This document shows, piece by piece, positions 1-14,130 of a stretch of 64,000 nucleotides of DNA; position 1 is the stretch's first letter; each line of letters opens with the position of its first letter. Source of the stretch: Phalacrocorax aristotelis (Eukaryota; Chordata; Aves; Suliformes; Phalacrocoracidae); assembly GCF_949628215.1 (NCBI RefSeq), contig NC_134277.1, forward strand, positions 33,555,058 to 33,619,057, written 5' to 3'. Under the pieces are notes generated by a model. That model saw nothing but the letters and a program-made list of their open reading frames with translations, was not told where the DNA came from and did no database searches. The translations under genes and the position numbers were made by a program.

Positions 1-2360
1 TGTTGCTCTGGGCATCAGCACAGCACAGTAACTGTAAAGGACAGAAAGCAAGAATTAGGCCAGTAAATTATATGTTCCAAAGCACAGCAATCATTATGTT
101 GTGCATGGACATTTGCAGTTAGCTTAATGAAGTGCCAGTGAAGGCCCCAAAACCAAAGGGTGTGGAAACCTTCAATCTCTTGCAGACATGTAATAGCAGC
201 AACCACCCAACTCAACATACGGCCAAAATAAATCACAAAGATAAGAGGAGATTTCTCGAGGAGGCTGAAAAACCCAGGAACATCTGGACAGAAAAAAATA
301 TCAGTTGAATGTGTGTTTTGGATGCTTTGTAGGAAAAATATCTGCAAAAGACCGTCTTGTCTTTAAGCACTGAACATTGAGACCCAGGATGTTTCCTGGG
401 GATTAATAACTACCTAGCAGAGTTAACGACCCAGAGAAAAGCTGAGGGTCATTAAAACTAGTCAGTCATCAGCTCATCAGGAAATGTCCTCTGCTGAAGT
501 TTGTGCTGCTAGCACCCCTCCCTCTTGGTAAATACAGGAAAAGAAAAAAAGTAGCAGCATACTTCTTTCTGCATAGCCAGAAAGGCCTGCAGACAAGCCT
601 CCCATGTGAGGGGAAATGTTGGGGGGCAGCATCATTGTGCTAAGCTTTCCAGAAGAGATGACAAAAATTCTCCCCTTGAATTTAGATTACACCAAACAGA
701 CACTTTAAAAAATAGCACTCAGCTAACAAGGTACCTGATGAGCTATCAAGAGGAGAATGTCACTAATAGTGCAACACAGCACGTGACAGAAGCTGTCTCT
801 CTCCTCCCTGTCAGAAGAGCATCACGGCTACAGGAAAGGGATGGAGAAAAATTTCTGCCGTTTTCTATGTGTCCCCAAAAGTGAACACAGCACAGCTCAA
901 ATTATAGAGGAGACGGAAATGGACCACAGAAACACTTCTAGACCTGAGAACAGTTTCTCCCTCCCTTACTTTTGCTCAGCCAGTCACTGTCCCGCTTCCT
1001 CTTCAAAGCACTCCCCGTGCCAAGCTGTGCTGCCCATCAACCCACACGTGGGGGATCAAAGGGATGCCCTGGAGCCCAGGTCACCCCCCGGCGGCTCCGT
1101 CTCACCCCAGGATTATGGCACATGTGTGAAACAGAGACCTGCCAAAGCACAGTGAGCGCAGCACAGGCTGGGGCACCGCCGGTAATGCACCCAACACCCC
1201 CTGCAGCCTTATCAAAACACAGCAAGAAGAAAGGGTAAAAACATGATCTAGAATATATGGTGACTGTACGTTTCTTGCAACATTTTGTGTAACCATCACT
1301 TTCTTCTCAGTTTCCTTAACTCTGGAGTGTGAAGAAGCACAAGAGGAAAGGTGATGTTCTGTTGTGAAAGAGATTGAATACACCAAGTTAGGCTGCTAGT
1401 CAAATTTTTGCAAAATCAAGTATTTTATCTACAAAGTGAGGTATGTATGATTATTAAGGTATTTTATAGCTTGCAGTTTGGGATACATACAGTATCTGCA
1501 CATTTCAGACATGAAAAATAGTAGTTATATTATATTTTAGTGTCTTAGATTAGGTATAGTTGCACCTGGAAAGCCTCAGACATCTTTCAGTAAATGCTAG
1601 ATTTCCATTAGTTTAAGTATTACTTATTGAAGAGGTTCTTTACATAATACATTAACTTTATTAGTAAGTGTACTTACAGTTGTTACTAGCACTCTTAGCT
1701 CAACAAGGACAGAACAGGTTTCTGTCTTAAGGCACCCAAATATTATCAGTTACTTGAACTCTCTTATTTGGCAATGAACATTAGGAGAGACATGCTTATC
1801 TGAACAGTTCATTTGTCTGAGAGTTTGCCAGTAACAAGGGCAAGTACAAGATAGGCAGCAACTACAGTCACATAATTCCTACCTTAGTTATACATCATAA
1901 TACTGTTGCAGGAGCTGGCAGCCAAAAGCAAAGTCATGATCGTTCTGGAAAAGACATTCTTTCAGGGAAATCTGTGATTGTGCTTAAGTTAAGGTAGACA
2001 GCCACAAAAACTTGAGGCAATAAAGTTTCTTTTAACAAGTCAATTTACAAGCAACATGCCTAATCTAAAAATACATTTTTACAAAGCCTGAACAGTAAAA
2101 GGCAGGGGGATGCATTTAACAAAGATAGCTTGAAGAAAGAGTAGTTATCAGGTACAGCCATCAAAAGACCTTAAGCACCAATTTTAATTTTCAGCCATAC
2201 AGAAAGATCCAAGTGGGCATAGACAGTCAAGGCAGTGAAATAGCACAGGCACTACATGACTGGTGTCCTCTATATCGTCCTTAAGGAAGACAGCAGGGCA
2301 AGAACAAAGAGGGACTGCCCAGGCCATCGTCTTCAGCAGTAGGGGCTTCAGGTAATTTTC
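1..2360. other. Intergenic flank, no gene seen
   Basis: Mostly unique AT-rich sequence with a more GC-rich patch at about 950-1240. Short open frames overlap there on both strands but resemble nothing I know and show no consistent coding pattern. Confidence 0.5.
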
Positions 2361-2810
2361 AGAGAATCACAGAATCATTTAGGTTGGAAGAGACCTGTAA
2401 GATCACTGAGTTCACCTGTAAATCTAACAGTGCCAAGTCCCACTAAACCATGTCCCTAAGCACCACATCTATACTTCTAAACACCACCAGGGATGGTGAC
2501 TCAGCCACGTCCCTGGGCAGCCTGTTCCACTGTTTGACAACCCTTTCAGTGAAGAAATTTTTCCTACTATCCAGTCTAAACCTCCCCTGGCACAGCTTGA
2601 GGCCATTTCCTCTTGTCCTATTGCTTGTTACTTGGGAGAAGAGACTGACACCGACCTTGCTACCACCCCCTTTCAGGTAGTTGCAGAGAGCAATAAGGTC
2701 TCCCCTCAGCCTCCTCTTCTCCAGACTAAACACCACCAGTTCCCTCAGCCACTTCCTCATAAGACTTGTGCTCTAGACCCTTCGCCTGCTTCGTTACTCT
2801 GCTTTTGCTG
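2361..2810 (-). mobile_element. CR1 LINE 3' end, 5'-truncated
   Basis: The plus strand begins 'agagaatcacagaatca', the reverse complement of the CR1 3' tail, and continues through the standard CR1 3' region. The minus strand still has a 105-codon open stretch (2443-2760) corresponding to the ORF2 C-terminus, with [18 protein letters not shown]. The 5' part of the element is missing, as usual for CR1. Confidence 0.95.
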
Positions 2811-5800
2811 CATGGTAAAAGGCCTGCTGCATTCTTCCCAAACCACACTGAGGTGGGCAGTGGAGCTGTGTATGAGCAATTTAAGAAACACAGAGCAGTT
2901 GTTCATCTCAGACAGAAAAATTCATATAGACACTGTTGTGTCTGTGCAGTAGAGACCTTCTGGAACAGAGAGGCAATTCTTTTAGAAGTCTCATTTTATT
3001 GATTTATTTGGGTAAATTATACAAAGCTGATAAAATAAAGCTCTATACTTTCTTCTGTACAGAATCTCGCTGCACTTTCAACTGGGAAGCATTCTTGCTT
3101 CTCTTGACTGAATGTTTGGCTCCTCTCAGGAGAAGTGTTCCACCAGATTTCTCTTCTTCCCCATTCCTCGCAGGAAAAGGATGCACTACAACTTACAGAC
3201 TTTGTTTGAATGTTACTTCTCATGACTTTTCAAGATGTGCTGGGGTGGAAATACACAGGATAGCAACTCACCTTTTACTGGAGGGAAGGGAGAAGGCTTA
3301 TTTTTAAGTAGTCCTACCTTTGAGCCAAGTGCCTTCATCTTTGTTTTTTTTATTATAGAATTTCTCTGCACTTAGAAAAATAAAAGCTCACCAGGAGACA
3401 GAAGGACCTTAGGAAGTTCAGTCCAGCCTGTGCTCACCAGTGCTAATTAGGCAAATGTATTTCTCCCAGTGTTCACTTCCCTTCCAAGCTTCACTGTTAC
3501 TTCCTCTGTCTCAGTGTGCTGATCTTAGGCAGCAGCATCCTTCGTCAGAGAGAATGGAAGAGAAATTCAGCAACCTTCACAGATTTACCCGCACATGCTG
3601 GAGTTTTACCTGACATGTCTATCAGCAATCGGCACACAAGTAAAATTATTTGCCATATCAGCCCTGTGATACCTTTATGAAAGGACAGGGTCCAATGTAA
3701 GGGTTAAAATAAATATGGAAAAGTGAGGCTGGCAGTCTTCCTTCTCCCTTACAAGTCAGAAAACTATTCCAACGTTTTATACAAACCTTTCACTTTCTGA
3801 GCTAAGCTGGAAATCTGTCAAAATAGGGCCCTACCATCAGCATATTTTTGACTCAAAATAGTGGCAATCAGTACGAGACATAAGTAAATACAGGCAAATG
3901 AACAAAAAATAGTCAACCAAATAATTGTATTATGGCAAACCTGCAAGACTGGGAGGAAGGAAAAAGAATATAGGGAAATTTAGAACTTAGAGCAGCTTTC
4001 AATTTCACCGGCATAAAGTTGTGAAATATCAGGGGCTATAAGGAGAGCAAATGTCAGCAGAATGAACCTTTATCATTCAGTAGATGGGTCTCATGCATTG
4101 CACCAGGACAATTAGGATGGTGATGCTGTGAGCAGGCCCAGGTCTCCTACCAGCTGCAACAGCAGCTGCTGGATTTCACCTGGGCACTAGACTCTGCTCC
4201 CGACTTGAAGAACTGTTTGCTGTACACAGACAGTAGGTCTAAGAGGAGTATAAAGTAGTACAGCTTAGAGAGTTGCAGAGGAGGGGTGGGCAGCAGGGGA
4301 AGCTTACTGCAAATCAAAACAAGGGGAAGAGGTAATATCTCACGGCAAGAACTGGCAAAGATGACTTTTCAGACTTTGTTATGGGACCTCTCCGCAGCTT
4401 AATTTTTCCTGTTACAATTACTGATTCTATGGGTTCTGGGGAACTAAGAAAGATCATATACACTGAAACAGCTACAGAAGGAAAGCAGAAAATTATAATA
4501 GCCTAAGTTTAAAAATATGGTCTTTGTGACAGTACTCTGGAGAGGCAAGATTGCACTTGCCAAGGCCAGGGGAAAAAGCAACCTACAATAACCTGTATGT
4601 TGATAGCCTTGACACGCGTCAAGTTTCAAGCTTCGAGCAGTAGCCGGCTGTGCCAAGAGTGACTTTTCTAAAAATTCCTCTTTAGTCATCATATGCAAGC
4701 AGAGACTAACAAAAAAAATCAAAACCTGAAGACTAGAAGACTGCTTCTTCTCAAATATCAGCCCTAGATCCATGAAATACTTGCAGAATGAGGGTAATAT
4801 TTTAATAGATGTCAGCTCTCTTGCCTACCAGGAGCTTTTATAGATACATGGAGTCAAGAAACTGATAGAGAAGGGTGAGAGACAATGACCTGCTGAAACT
4901 AAGGAGGATATTAGGCCATCCTTAATAGTAACATGGCAATTGTTTTGGGGTTGAGGGCAGGGGTGGGTGCGGGGAGTTTCTAGAGCTTCCCTACACAGTC
5001 CCTGTGAGCTGGTAGGGCTGAAGCTCAGCCACGGCTCCATCCAGGTCTTTGCCTTTTCAACCTATAAGATCATGTGTCTGATGCCTGATCTGCCAACCCC
5101 TTCTGCAACTACAGACTGCATGGAGTAAAATTGTTTTTCTCTTAGCCACAAAAATGAAATCTTCTTGCATCTCCTCAGTTTAAGACCCATCTTCAGAAAT
5201 ATGTTTTCAACCCAACTTATTATTCAAATACGACTGTTAACATATTTACTGTCTGGAACAACTTTTGGAGGGGAAAAGGATGAATGTCATTTAACATAGG
5301 GAGTACTCTACTATTTGGGTTTTTCCCAAATTAAAACTGCAAAACTTGGTAACAGCAGCCATATTCTTGCAACAGTAATAGCCAACTAGTAACTGATGTT
5401 TTGTAAGACAATGATCTTATCGGGATGGAATTATCCAGAGCTAACAGGTTTCAGTGGTACTCAGAGCTGGTAATTTAGTTTAGCTTCCATAAAGCAAATT
5501 AACAGCCTATTTAATAATATGCACTGCCACATAAAAACGCTGTAAGTTTTAGAAATTCACAGAGCTGACAGAAGACAAGCATTTGCTCAGAGAGAACAAG
5601 GCTGGGCAATTGTCTTCTTTCTTGACCTGGAACGCAGAGATCCTCTACAAAGAGAAGCTCTGGAGATAACACCGGCTTCTGTATCTTGCAAATTCTTCTT
5701 CTTTCAGACTGTTAATTTTGCCAGACAGCCATGCATCTTATTTTTGAAGATAGCTGTTCAAGAGAGGAATGATTAAGATATCAAAGCCTGAGGTCCAAGA

Positions 5801-8800
5801 AATTAAATTTGCTACTTCTCTGAACATCACTTTGGGACTGCCTTAAACTTTTCTGGGTCACAGGGGTGGGATGTTGGCTTTCTCCAGCCCTGCTGCTTTT
5901 TGTGTGCTTGCACATTGGAGGGAAGGAGAATGCAGCCCCTACACGTGATGCACTCACAGTACAACTGCCAGGCAGCCTACCCTTCTGTAAATACCATTAG
6001 GAACTTTTCTGTTCAAAAAAACAAACTTAAACCAACATTAGCACTGTAATTATTGCAAAGCTGCTGAATGGGCCGCTCTGTTACCTAAAGTCCATTTTAA
6101 TCCCAAAACAACATAGTTAGGATGGGAAAGACTTTTTAAAGGTATTTGAAATATGCATACTCCATTTCAGGTCCAGGGAATCAAATTACCAGCCTGAAAG
6201 TGAGATAAGGCAGTGAGAGAGTGCGGAGACCCCGGGCGGCTACGGGACTTGGGTAATTTGCTCAGCTCAGTCCTCAGGCTGAGCAAAGCCCCCGGTAACA
6301 CCAGCTGGAACGTGTGCACTGCAGCCCTGGACAGCTGGGAGGAGAAAAGGCCAGTCACAAATTAAATTAAGAGGTGTAATATGCTGTGAGAAGAAAAACA
6401 AATTGAGATTGTGAAAACAGGTGCCAACTGACATTTACTCAATACTCAGTCACACTTTCCTTTCTCTCTATGTGATTAGCAGCTAAGCTGAATTAGGATA
6501 GATTTCATGCTTCTGTGACCTCCCAGAACCCCCCTACAGAAAAAGAAAAACACCTGTAGCTAGAAGTTTTTTTCCAAGAGGGTAAAAGTGGCCAACTACT
6601 GTGGAGCTGGGTTGGCCAGACTCATACACTAAGGCAAAAATATGTATATATTAAGTGACTGAAATCAGATTAATTTTTTTTAATTAGTCCAATAAGTAGC
6701 ACAAAACACAGGGTTTTATAGTAGCACCAGTCTGGCAAAGTAATGGATTTAGTTATCTGCATCATTCAAGACCATCTTGTTGTTGTTCAGAGAATAAACT
6801 GAAACCCGTGGGCCCTATCGTGAATTTCCTGGGAAGGACTGAAGCGAAATGCAACAGGTCCAAAGCCTCATTCTCTTTCCGTGCCTCTGAAAACAGGACT
6901 GTGATTTTGTACCAGCTCCATTTGGGGCTCCTTAAAACAGAGCGTTTGGCTGGGAGGGCTCTGGACGTCACCCTGTTACCACCATACCTGAACATCATTC
7001 CTCTGCTGGAGCTATAGCTGGTCACACTGCCTGGTGAGAAACAAAACTCTTCCACTGCCTGGGCAGCCTCTCCATCCCGAGCACGGAGGCTCCCGTGGGC
7101 TCGGCCCTGAGCCTGGCCACTCTTGGCTGGAAGGTTTACTGGAGGTTTCTCAAGGCTGCTTCTGCTCAGTGCAGGCTCCACACAACCGGGTGCTACTCTG
7201 AGCTCCTCTCCTAGCATGGAAGCTACTGCAGATTTTCAGCAAATTGACTTGCAAACAAACCAGTCATTTCTCTTGAGCCAATTCAGATGCCAGGGAGGTC
7301 CCTGACAAAAACAAAACCTTCTGGTAAGGTAACTTAAGTAGAAGATGTGCCAGGTCTAACTGCTAAACCCAGTACAACCTCCTCATAAACTCCCAGCCCC
7401 AGTAATTTCAGAAGTGTCTCCTTTAAAACAAAAGGATTGACAGGTCTGTTAAGCAGGGTCCTGTGGCCACAGAGCAACTTTCAAAGCAGGCATCTCTCTC
7501 TTTCCCAAAAGCACCAGAATTATCAGAACAAACAATTTTGGTGGAGCTTAACACTGGCTACGTAAGGATCTACCCATCGTGATCACGCTTGGCTTGCAGC
7601 AAATATTCAGCCCCGTCCTGCAGGGGTCAGAAACACACTCACTCCTGGCCCCCCCAAACCTGACTGCAAAACATGAACCATGCCCAAACAACCCCAAACA
7701 TGCTACCATGCACAGATGCTTTGGGGGAAAACACTTCAAGCTACACCTTCCACTCATTTTTAAGCTCTCAGACTTTTATGCGATTAACATGAAGTTTTGG
7801 AACTCTGCTAAACACAGCAGTGTTGAAGTCACTTTTTTTTTCTCAAAACTCTCCACAGCTGAACAGATGATGGCAAGCGTGTATCATAAGACGACTCAAT
7901 GAAAATGTCAGGGGCCTTAGAAATAGTTCAAATTCTCTGGCCTTCAGTTTCATGATCATTATCAAAATAAAATGTTTTTGCTTATTCCTTGCACACCTGC
8001 TGTGTGTCAGTTTTGCCGCATTGCAGCTCCATTACCACACGCACTGCTCGTACTGACATATACAATCACTTCCTTTATACCAAGCAGATCTTAGGCACTA
8101 CTGGCCCATCACACACTGATAAAAACCACAGCACATAAAATGCTTTGTAGAGAGAGAGAGGAATGTAGACCAGGAACGTGGTTCGGAGTTAGATTAAATG
8201 AGAACAGAGGTCTGGAACTTACTGTCATGAAGTTTTGGATCAAAATTCATAAATATTTCCAAAGTATTTGTTTTCATCTCATATGACCAACCATTCTTGT
8301 GAAACATCAGCAGCAAATCAAGTCAAGAGACAGGCTCCTTGAATTTCGAAGCCATAAACCATAACCAAAACATTCTGCAGGGAGCGGGAAGGATGGATGG
8401 AAGAACAGATGGAAGGGGTATAGATCCAAGAACTCCACTGCCTGACTTCTTTTTAACCTCTACAATTCAAGGGGGGTTACATTTGGAGTTTCAGTTCCTC
8501 TATCCCGCTTCATCTTAATTGCTCTCAGTAACTTCGTTGCTTGCCCATGAGTACTTATCACATGTATTATTCAATGTAAACTTGCAGTATGCAATCTCCT
8601 TTAAAACAAACTTCGTTTTAGAAGCATACTATCTGAGGAATAAAAATGGTTAAATATTGACTACATAATTGAAACAGAGCATGTTTTAAACAGTGTTTTA
8701 TCTGGTTTAAATATATTTGGAACTTTTAGATTTTTTACATAAGTTTAGTTAGCTTGACAAAAAGCAGTCTCACGCATATTCCTACACTGAGTAAACAGTA

Positions 8801-9277
8801 ACTGCTGCAGCAAAACCTACTAAGCACAAACAAGACTAGAAATGCCTGTTTTGCTTCAAAAAGATTTAAAAAAATGAATAACACTTTTTTAAAAAAATCT
8901 TAATATTTACTTAGTGTAAAATGTCGAAAATCTCAGGTAGTTATCCTTGGAAGGTTTTCTTCTTAGGTCTTGTGAAAGGGTATGACCTAAAAGATATAGC
9001 AGGCTATTACTATTAAGCAATGGAATTTATCTTGCTTGTGGAGTTGTTAATAGTAAAGAGAAGATTCATTTAAATTAAAGTATTCCAGGCCCAGAAGAGC
9101 CAGGCCTAGAGATAAGAGTCCTAAATGCGATTTCTTCCTCAGTCAACTTAAGGAGCTGCCACCACGCAGAAAGCAAAAGCATACATGGTCAAATCAGGCT
9201 CAATGACAGTAAACTCATTCATTTAGCATTTGCGTTACTGTTTTGTTATCAGCTTCTCTTAGCCAAGATTTCACTCT

Positions 9278-9784
9278 GTGTGCTTACCTACATTTATACT
9301 GATAAAGCATTCTTTGACAACTCGGGTATTTCCATGCTCTGAACACCCGTCATTTCCACAAAATGCAATTCTTCGCCCACATCATCTCTACAGACACAGC
9401 CCTCTACCTTTAGTTCACCGCTCTTGCAACAAGTGGATCGATGGCACCACTCACCATAAAGGTGTTTATGTTGTCCAGATTTCAAGAGCAACTCGATGGA
9501 AAATATTCCAAATATCGGAAAACACTCAAGGGCACTGCAAAAGATGTGCAAATATATGCCAGTCTTTTTTAGCCCCTTCTGGTGTAAGGGTTAGTTGCAA
9601 ATATAAAAGTACTATGATGATATTAAAAAAACTCAAGGAAACAATCAACCAAAAAGAAGTCTTTGAAACAGGCTATATATTAACAGTTGTATTCTTTGTA
9701 TTTATAAATGAAAAATCAAAAGCGTATTCTTTGTTGCCCCATATTCCATTTTACAATGCTACAGTTCCTCAAAAGAGTGACTGA
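9278..9784 (+). other. Unassigned open frame, 168 codons, probably non-coding
   Basis: An open frame on the plus strand, with an 85-codon frame on the minus strand over its first half (9294-9551). I recognise no domain. The sequence at 9340-9560 has several CpG in otherwise AT-rich DNA. It could be chance, an old repeat, a conserved non-coding element or a non-coding RNA exon. Confidence 0.2.
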
Positions 9785-9950
9785 TCTGTTTGTACTTAAT
9801 ACTTTTGCTTGCCACATATATATATAAATATATAAAATTTTTATATGAAGTACAAAAAACTTAATGTTATAAAAGGTGGTAATGGATGTATATTTTAGAA
9901 CTCCTTGTTTTACTTTTCCTTGGAAAAATGAACATGGGATTTCCTGGACT

Positions 9951-9968
9951 GGGGGTGGGGGGGTGGGG
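9951..9968 (+). repeat. G-rich tract G5-T-G7-T-G4
   Basis: Three long G runs separated by single T. Could fold as a G-quadruplex on the plus strand. Confidence 0.7.
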
Positions 9969-10398
9969 AGAATCAGAGAAAAACTACGTTACCTTCAGCA
10001 GTTCCTGGTGGTGGTACTTCATCCTTCTTGTCTATTGACAAAAAGACATTTTCTAGCTAAGCCGACCAGCCAACAGAGATTTCACTGATCTTTTTGTGTG
10101 TGTGGTCAACAAAAGCAGTTTGCAAAGACTAGGCATTTTATTTGGAAAGTAATTCCTTCAATCTGTGGTAAAATCTACAAATGGTTTTTGGGAAAGGAAG
10201 CAAGAGTAGTTCTTGTGAAAAAGTATTTTCTGATGTGAAATGCTTGATGCAAAATGTTTGTCTCAGAACCACACATGCGCACAATATTAGAGATGCAGAA
10301 AAAAAAATTAACAGACCAGTAAAGAAACTGCCATTCACAACCTGCAAAGTTCATTTATTTATAGTCTCATTGGTATAATCAGTGTGAAAGCTTAAAGT

Positions 10399-10426
10399 GG
10401 TGGGGCGGGAAGGGAGGTTGGTGGGG
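10399..10426 (+). repeat. G-rich tract, quadruplex-like
   Basis: Runs GGGG, GGG, GGG and GGGG with loops of 1-8 bases on the plus strand, lying in 3' flanking DNA. Confidence 0.65.
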
Positions 10427-13400
10427 TTTTTTGTTGAAGCTTTCACAGTAATTCTGAGGTTGAGGGTTTTCTGACTCATCTCAAGTTTTCATCTGCAGTG
10501 CTTTCTTTTCAGTTTATTCAATTCTCTAAAGTAATGGAAACAGTGAGAATATTGTACTTCACATGCGTTACTAAATGGTTACAAAGTTTTACTGTTTGTT
10601 TTCCGAAGAAACTCATTAACAGCCCCATTATGAGAGTACATCTCTCTCAGTTCAGTAAACCATCACTTGACTCGGCATAAAAGAAATCAGCACAAAAGTT
10701 TTCAGTTAAAATAATTTGCAAAAAAAGGCAGCTTCTTGTGTATTCTCAATAATTCTAGTCCACAATACTAAAATAAAAGCGTTATGGTGCACACTTTTAT
10801 TATGTGCATTGACAAAAATCAGGTGAAGGATTCCTTCTCAACACAGACAGCTGGAGCTGTGACTGATATCAATGTCATTTTTGTTGAGAACTGTCCAAGA
10901 TCAACCCCACTTGTTTTAAAATTAGAGTGCGCAAAAAATAAACCAAAGCAATCCCTCCTCCCCCACAGTAAACCCCCTACAATCTACACAGGCTCTACTT
11001 GTATTACAACACCCCTCATTATCCAGCATTCTCAATTCAATATGCTACACAGAATGGAGGGAAGATGACATGGTCCATCCCAGAGAATTCAGATTACACA
11101 AATCCCAGTCAAAGAATCAGCCAAACTAGTAATGGGTAAGACCTCACTTTGCTAACTACCCATATGGATTCCTTCAAATTCTTCCCTTGATTATAAGGAA
11201 CCCAATTATAAAGAAAATTGCTGAAAACAGTTTTATATACGAATTCTACAAATTGTAGTGAATCACTTCAACCAGTGCTCAGTCAATAGTGGCAGCAACA
11301 GCACAGAGAGAAAGAAAATCTTTTCATACAAGCCTAAGGAGTCAGATTCTTGACATTGCATCTCTTCACATACTACTTTAGTGTTTCTTTATTCAGGTTT
11401 TTTTTTTTTTTGTTGGTGAGTTGGATAGCTGTTTCTCTCTCCCAACACAGTCAGAAAAATCTGAGAAATGCTTTCTTGTCTGGTATCCACCTGCACTCTA
11501 GTCCATAGAAGCTAGTGACAATCTGTTACGATAGCCTGTTACAACTACTAGGCAACTGATTCTAGCATTCACATCATTGTTCAGCCTTTGCCACAATAAA
11601 AATCTTGTATAAACTACCATAATACCAAAAATTTAACTTAAGAAATCAAGTGATGGCTCAAGTAATTCTGTTTATGTATTCTTACTTCAATAAATTACTG
11701 CTTCATTTGGAAAGAATATCACTTAATACCCTCTATAGCATCATCCATGAATTTTACTCTTGTCCCCAATACGGTCAAGCCAGAAGAGTCCACCTACACA
11801 AACAGCCATCTACGGAGTATTACTGCGCTTCTTATGGCTCAAGACAACACACACTCTCTAGAGACTATACTCTTGGTAATATCAGTACAGCAGATGGAAA
11901 AAAAAATCAGATGGACTCTATAGCAAGTGAAGTAGTTGGCACAAATGTTTATATGTGGATTCAGTTGGAATTGCTCGGGTGCTTCAGCGCATCCTTTCAC
12001 TGATGAGTGCCCATGTTGTGGTTCTACAGAACCCCTGTCAAGAACACCCACACTTTTGCAGGCTGCATTTACCGTGTTAGCAGAACAGTTAGGCTATAGC
12101 ACATTTAAAGGCATTTAGCACAACTGCTGACTGGAAGCCTCAGCATTGCTTCGAACCTACACATAAGAAAAATACCTTTCACCTTCTTTTTATACATGTG
12201 ATATAGGGAACCTTGGGCCCGCATTTCCTTTACACAACACTGCACAAAGCCAGCAAAATTGGGGAATTCCCAATTGCATGACATTCCAGTTTCACTTCGC
12301 ATCAATATGATTACCCGAGACAGCAGAATATTGAATGACGTTTCTACACATTTCTCCCCGATACCTCTTGTGTTTTTACATTAGGTATAACCAGGCCTTG
12401 TTCGTTTGCAAGAATGGTGTTAGAGATTACTGGCAAGCCAGTGATTTAAACCAATACAGATAATATAAAATTGAGCAGGTAAAATGGGAAACCAGTATTT
12501 TAAACAGACTGTAAAGGAATGTTTTGTATGAGGTCCTCAAAAACAAAAAGGAAAATGTTGCCTTTGATAATTAAATTCTAACTATACCTTCAAACTGAAA
12601 AACAAGAAACTTGCAGCTTGCTAACATGAGACGACCTGTGCAAAGGAAGTCTTGTACCTACCCAGGTACTGGCTGGCTATTTTAAGAGAAAGAACAGGAA
12701 AAAAGTAGAAGTTTCTTTCAAGTTCTGGCTACTCTGTGCATGGAATAACTAGGTAGCTCGCACAAACCTTCCAAATCTTCCAAACACTCTAAACAAAGAG
12801 TGTTCCCAATTCTCACAAATTTATCAGAATCTCTTACCTGGATTAGGTACCTTCTCCTTACTGGAGAACTCCAGTTAGTTGGTAACAGAAAATGCCATCA
12901 GTATCTCTCAATTTAATTTAGACATAGCATGTCTCTAGACCTCAAGCTGAGAAAATTCAGAACACAGACTCAAAAGACTCTGGACTTGCTTTTAAAACTG
13001 TTACGGTAAGAAAGAGGAAGTCTGTTTTTGAGAGCTACATTCCTTACTCCCAGTAAGTTGGCTCTTGTTTGTCAACAAAATCAGTATAGACTTATTCTAC
13101 TTCCTCTACTTAAGAGAACTCTATTCTCTACTTACGCACAACCTCAGAATTAATTTAGGTACTATTTTAATTCTAAAATGTCAACTGAGAATTCCAGTTA
13201 GCCCTTTCTGAACCAGGTATCAAACAATTTAATTGACCCATGCAAATTATCCCAACACGCCATAGTAACAGAGAGACATAGCATGGGAAACAGGTATTTG
13301 GGGAGATCTGAACACAAAAGTATTCCAAAGTATTTCTGCATGCGTGGAGGGGAAAACTGCAGTGGCATAGACATTTCATGAAAGTAAAGCTTAATTTCTG

Positions 13401-14130
13401 TCAAATTACTTAATAAAAGTGAACTAATTGCTTTCACTACATAATTTCCTTTCTTCCAAGAGATAAACCATGAAATTTGTAGTTAAATAAATCAATGCAG
13501 AGTGATGCTTATTCCTCAACTTTACTAGTCCTCACACAGCCACTAGACATCAAAACCAATATAAACCAGATAATGTGATAGATGGGAGAGTTAAAAAAGC
13601 CACAATTATCCTCACTTAGTAAATGGCAGATATCTTTAAGACTTGTAAAAAAGTTTATAATGGAGTGGGTTTCTTGCCATAAAATTACCCTAGGATAACA
13701 GCTTCAACTAATAAGAACTTGCCATCAGCTAGTGAAATTCCTGAGCTGTGTCTCTATCCTGTAGCAAAAGCATGTAAGTTAGTCAAAGCAGTAAACACTA
13801 CCCTAGGGTCAAAGAACCAACATCTCTGTAGCTCAGGACATCTTTTTGATGAATGTGAAACAGCTGGAATAAATATATCAAGGGCAACAATTGTGCTCCC
13901 ATGGTAGATCCAGCTGCTGCAAAAATAAACCCAGGGGAAAAAGCCAGAGAGTAAAAAAATCCAACAATATAAAGAAAACCTCCCACACCAAACAATCCCA
14001 CTGTTTCTGCATACATCCTTTTAAAATACAGGACACATTGCAAATACTGGTCCAAAAATGAATCTAGAGATTAATTTGTTAAAAGCAAAACCAACTTATA
14101 AACTGTTAAAAAAAAAATCAAAGAATGACT

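Larger units (their letters stand above)
2811..14130. other. Downstream flank of SNX13, no gene seen
   Basis: AT-rich DNA without recognisable exons or repeats other than short simple tracts: TA-rich 9818-9842, G-rich 9951-9968 and 10399-10426, T-run near 11398. Somewhat GC-richer patches lie at about 6780-7300 and 7560-7760. An unassigned open frame is at 9278-9784. Confidence 0.5.

Noticed and set aside
6762..7217. 151-codon minus-strand open frame with overlapping plus-strand frames
   Set aside because: No known motifs, open on both strands in a GC-richer patch, no splice context; most likely chance.
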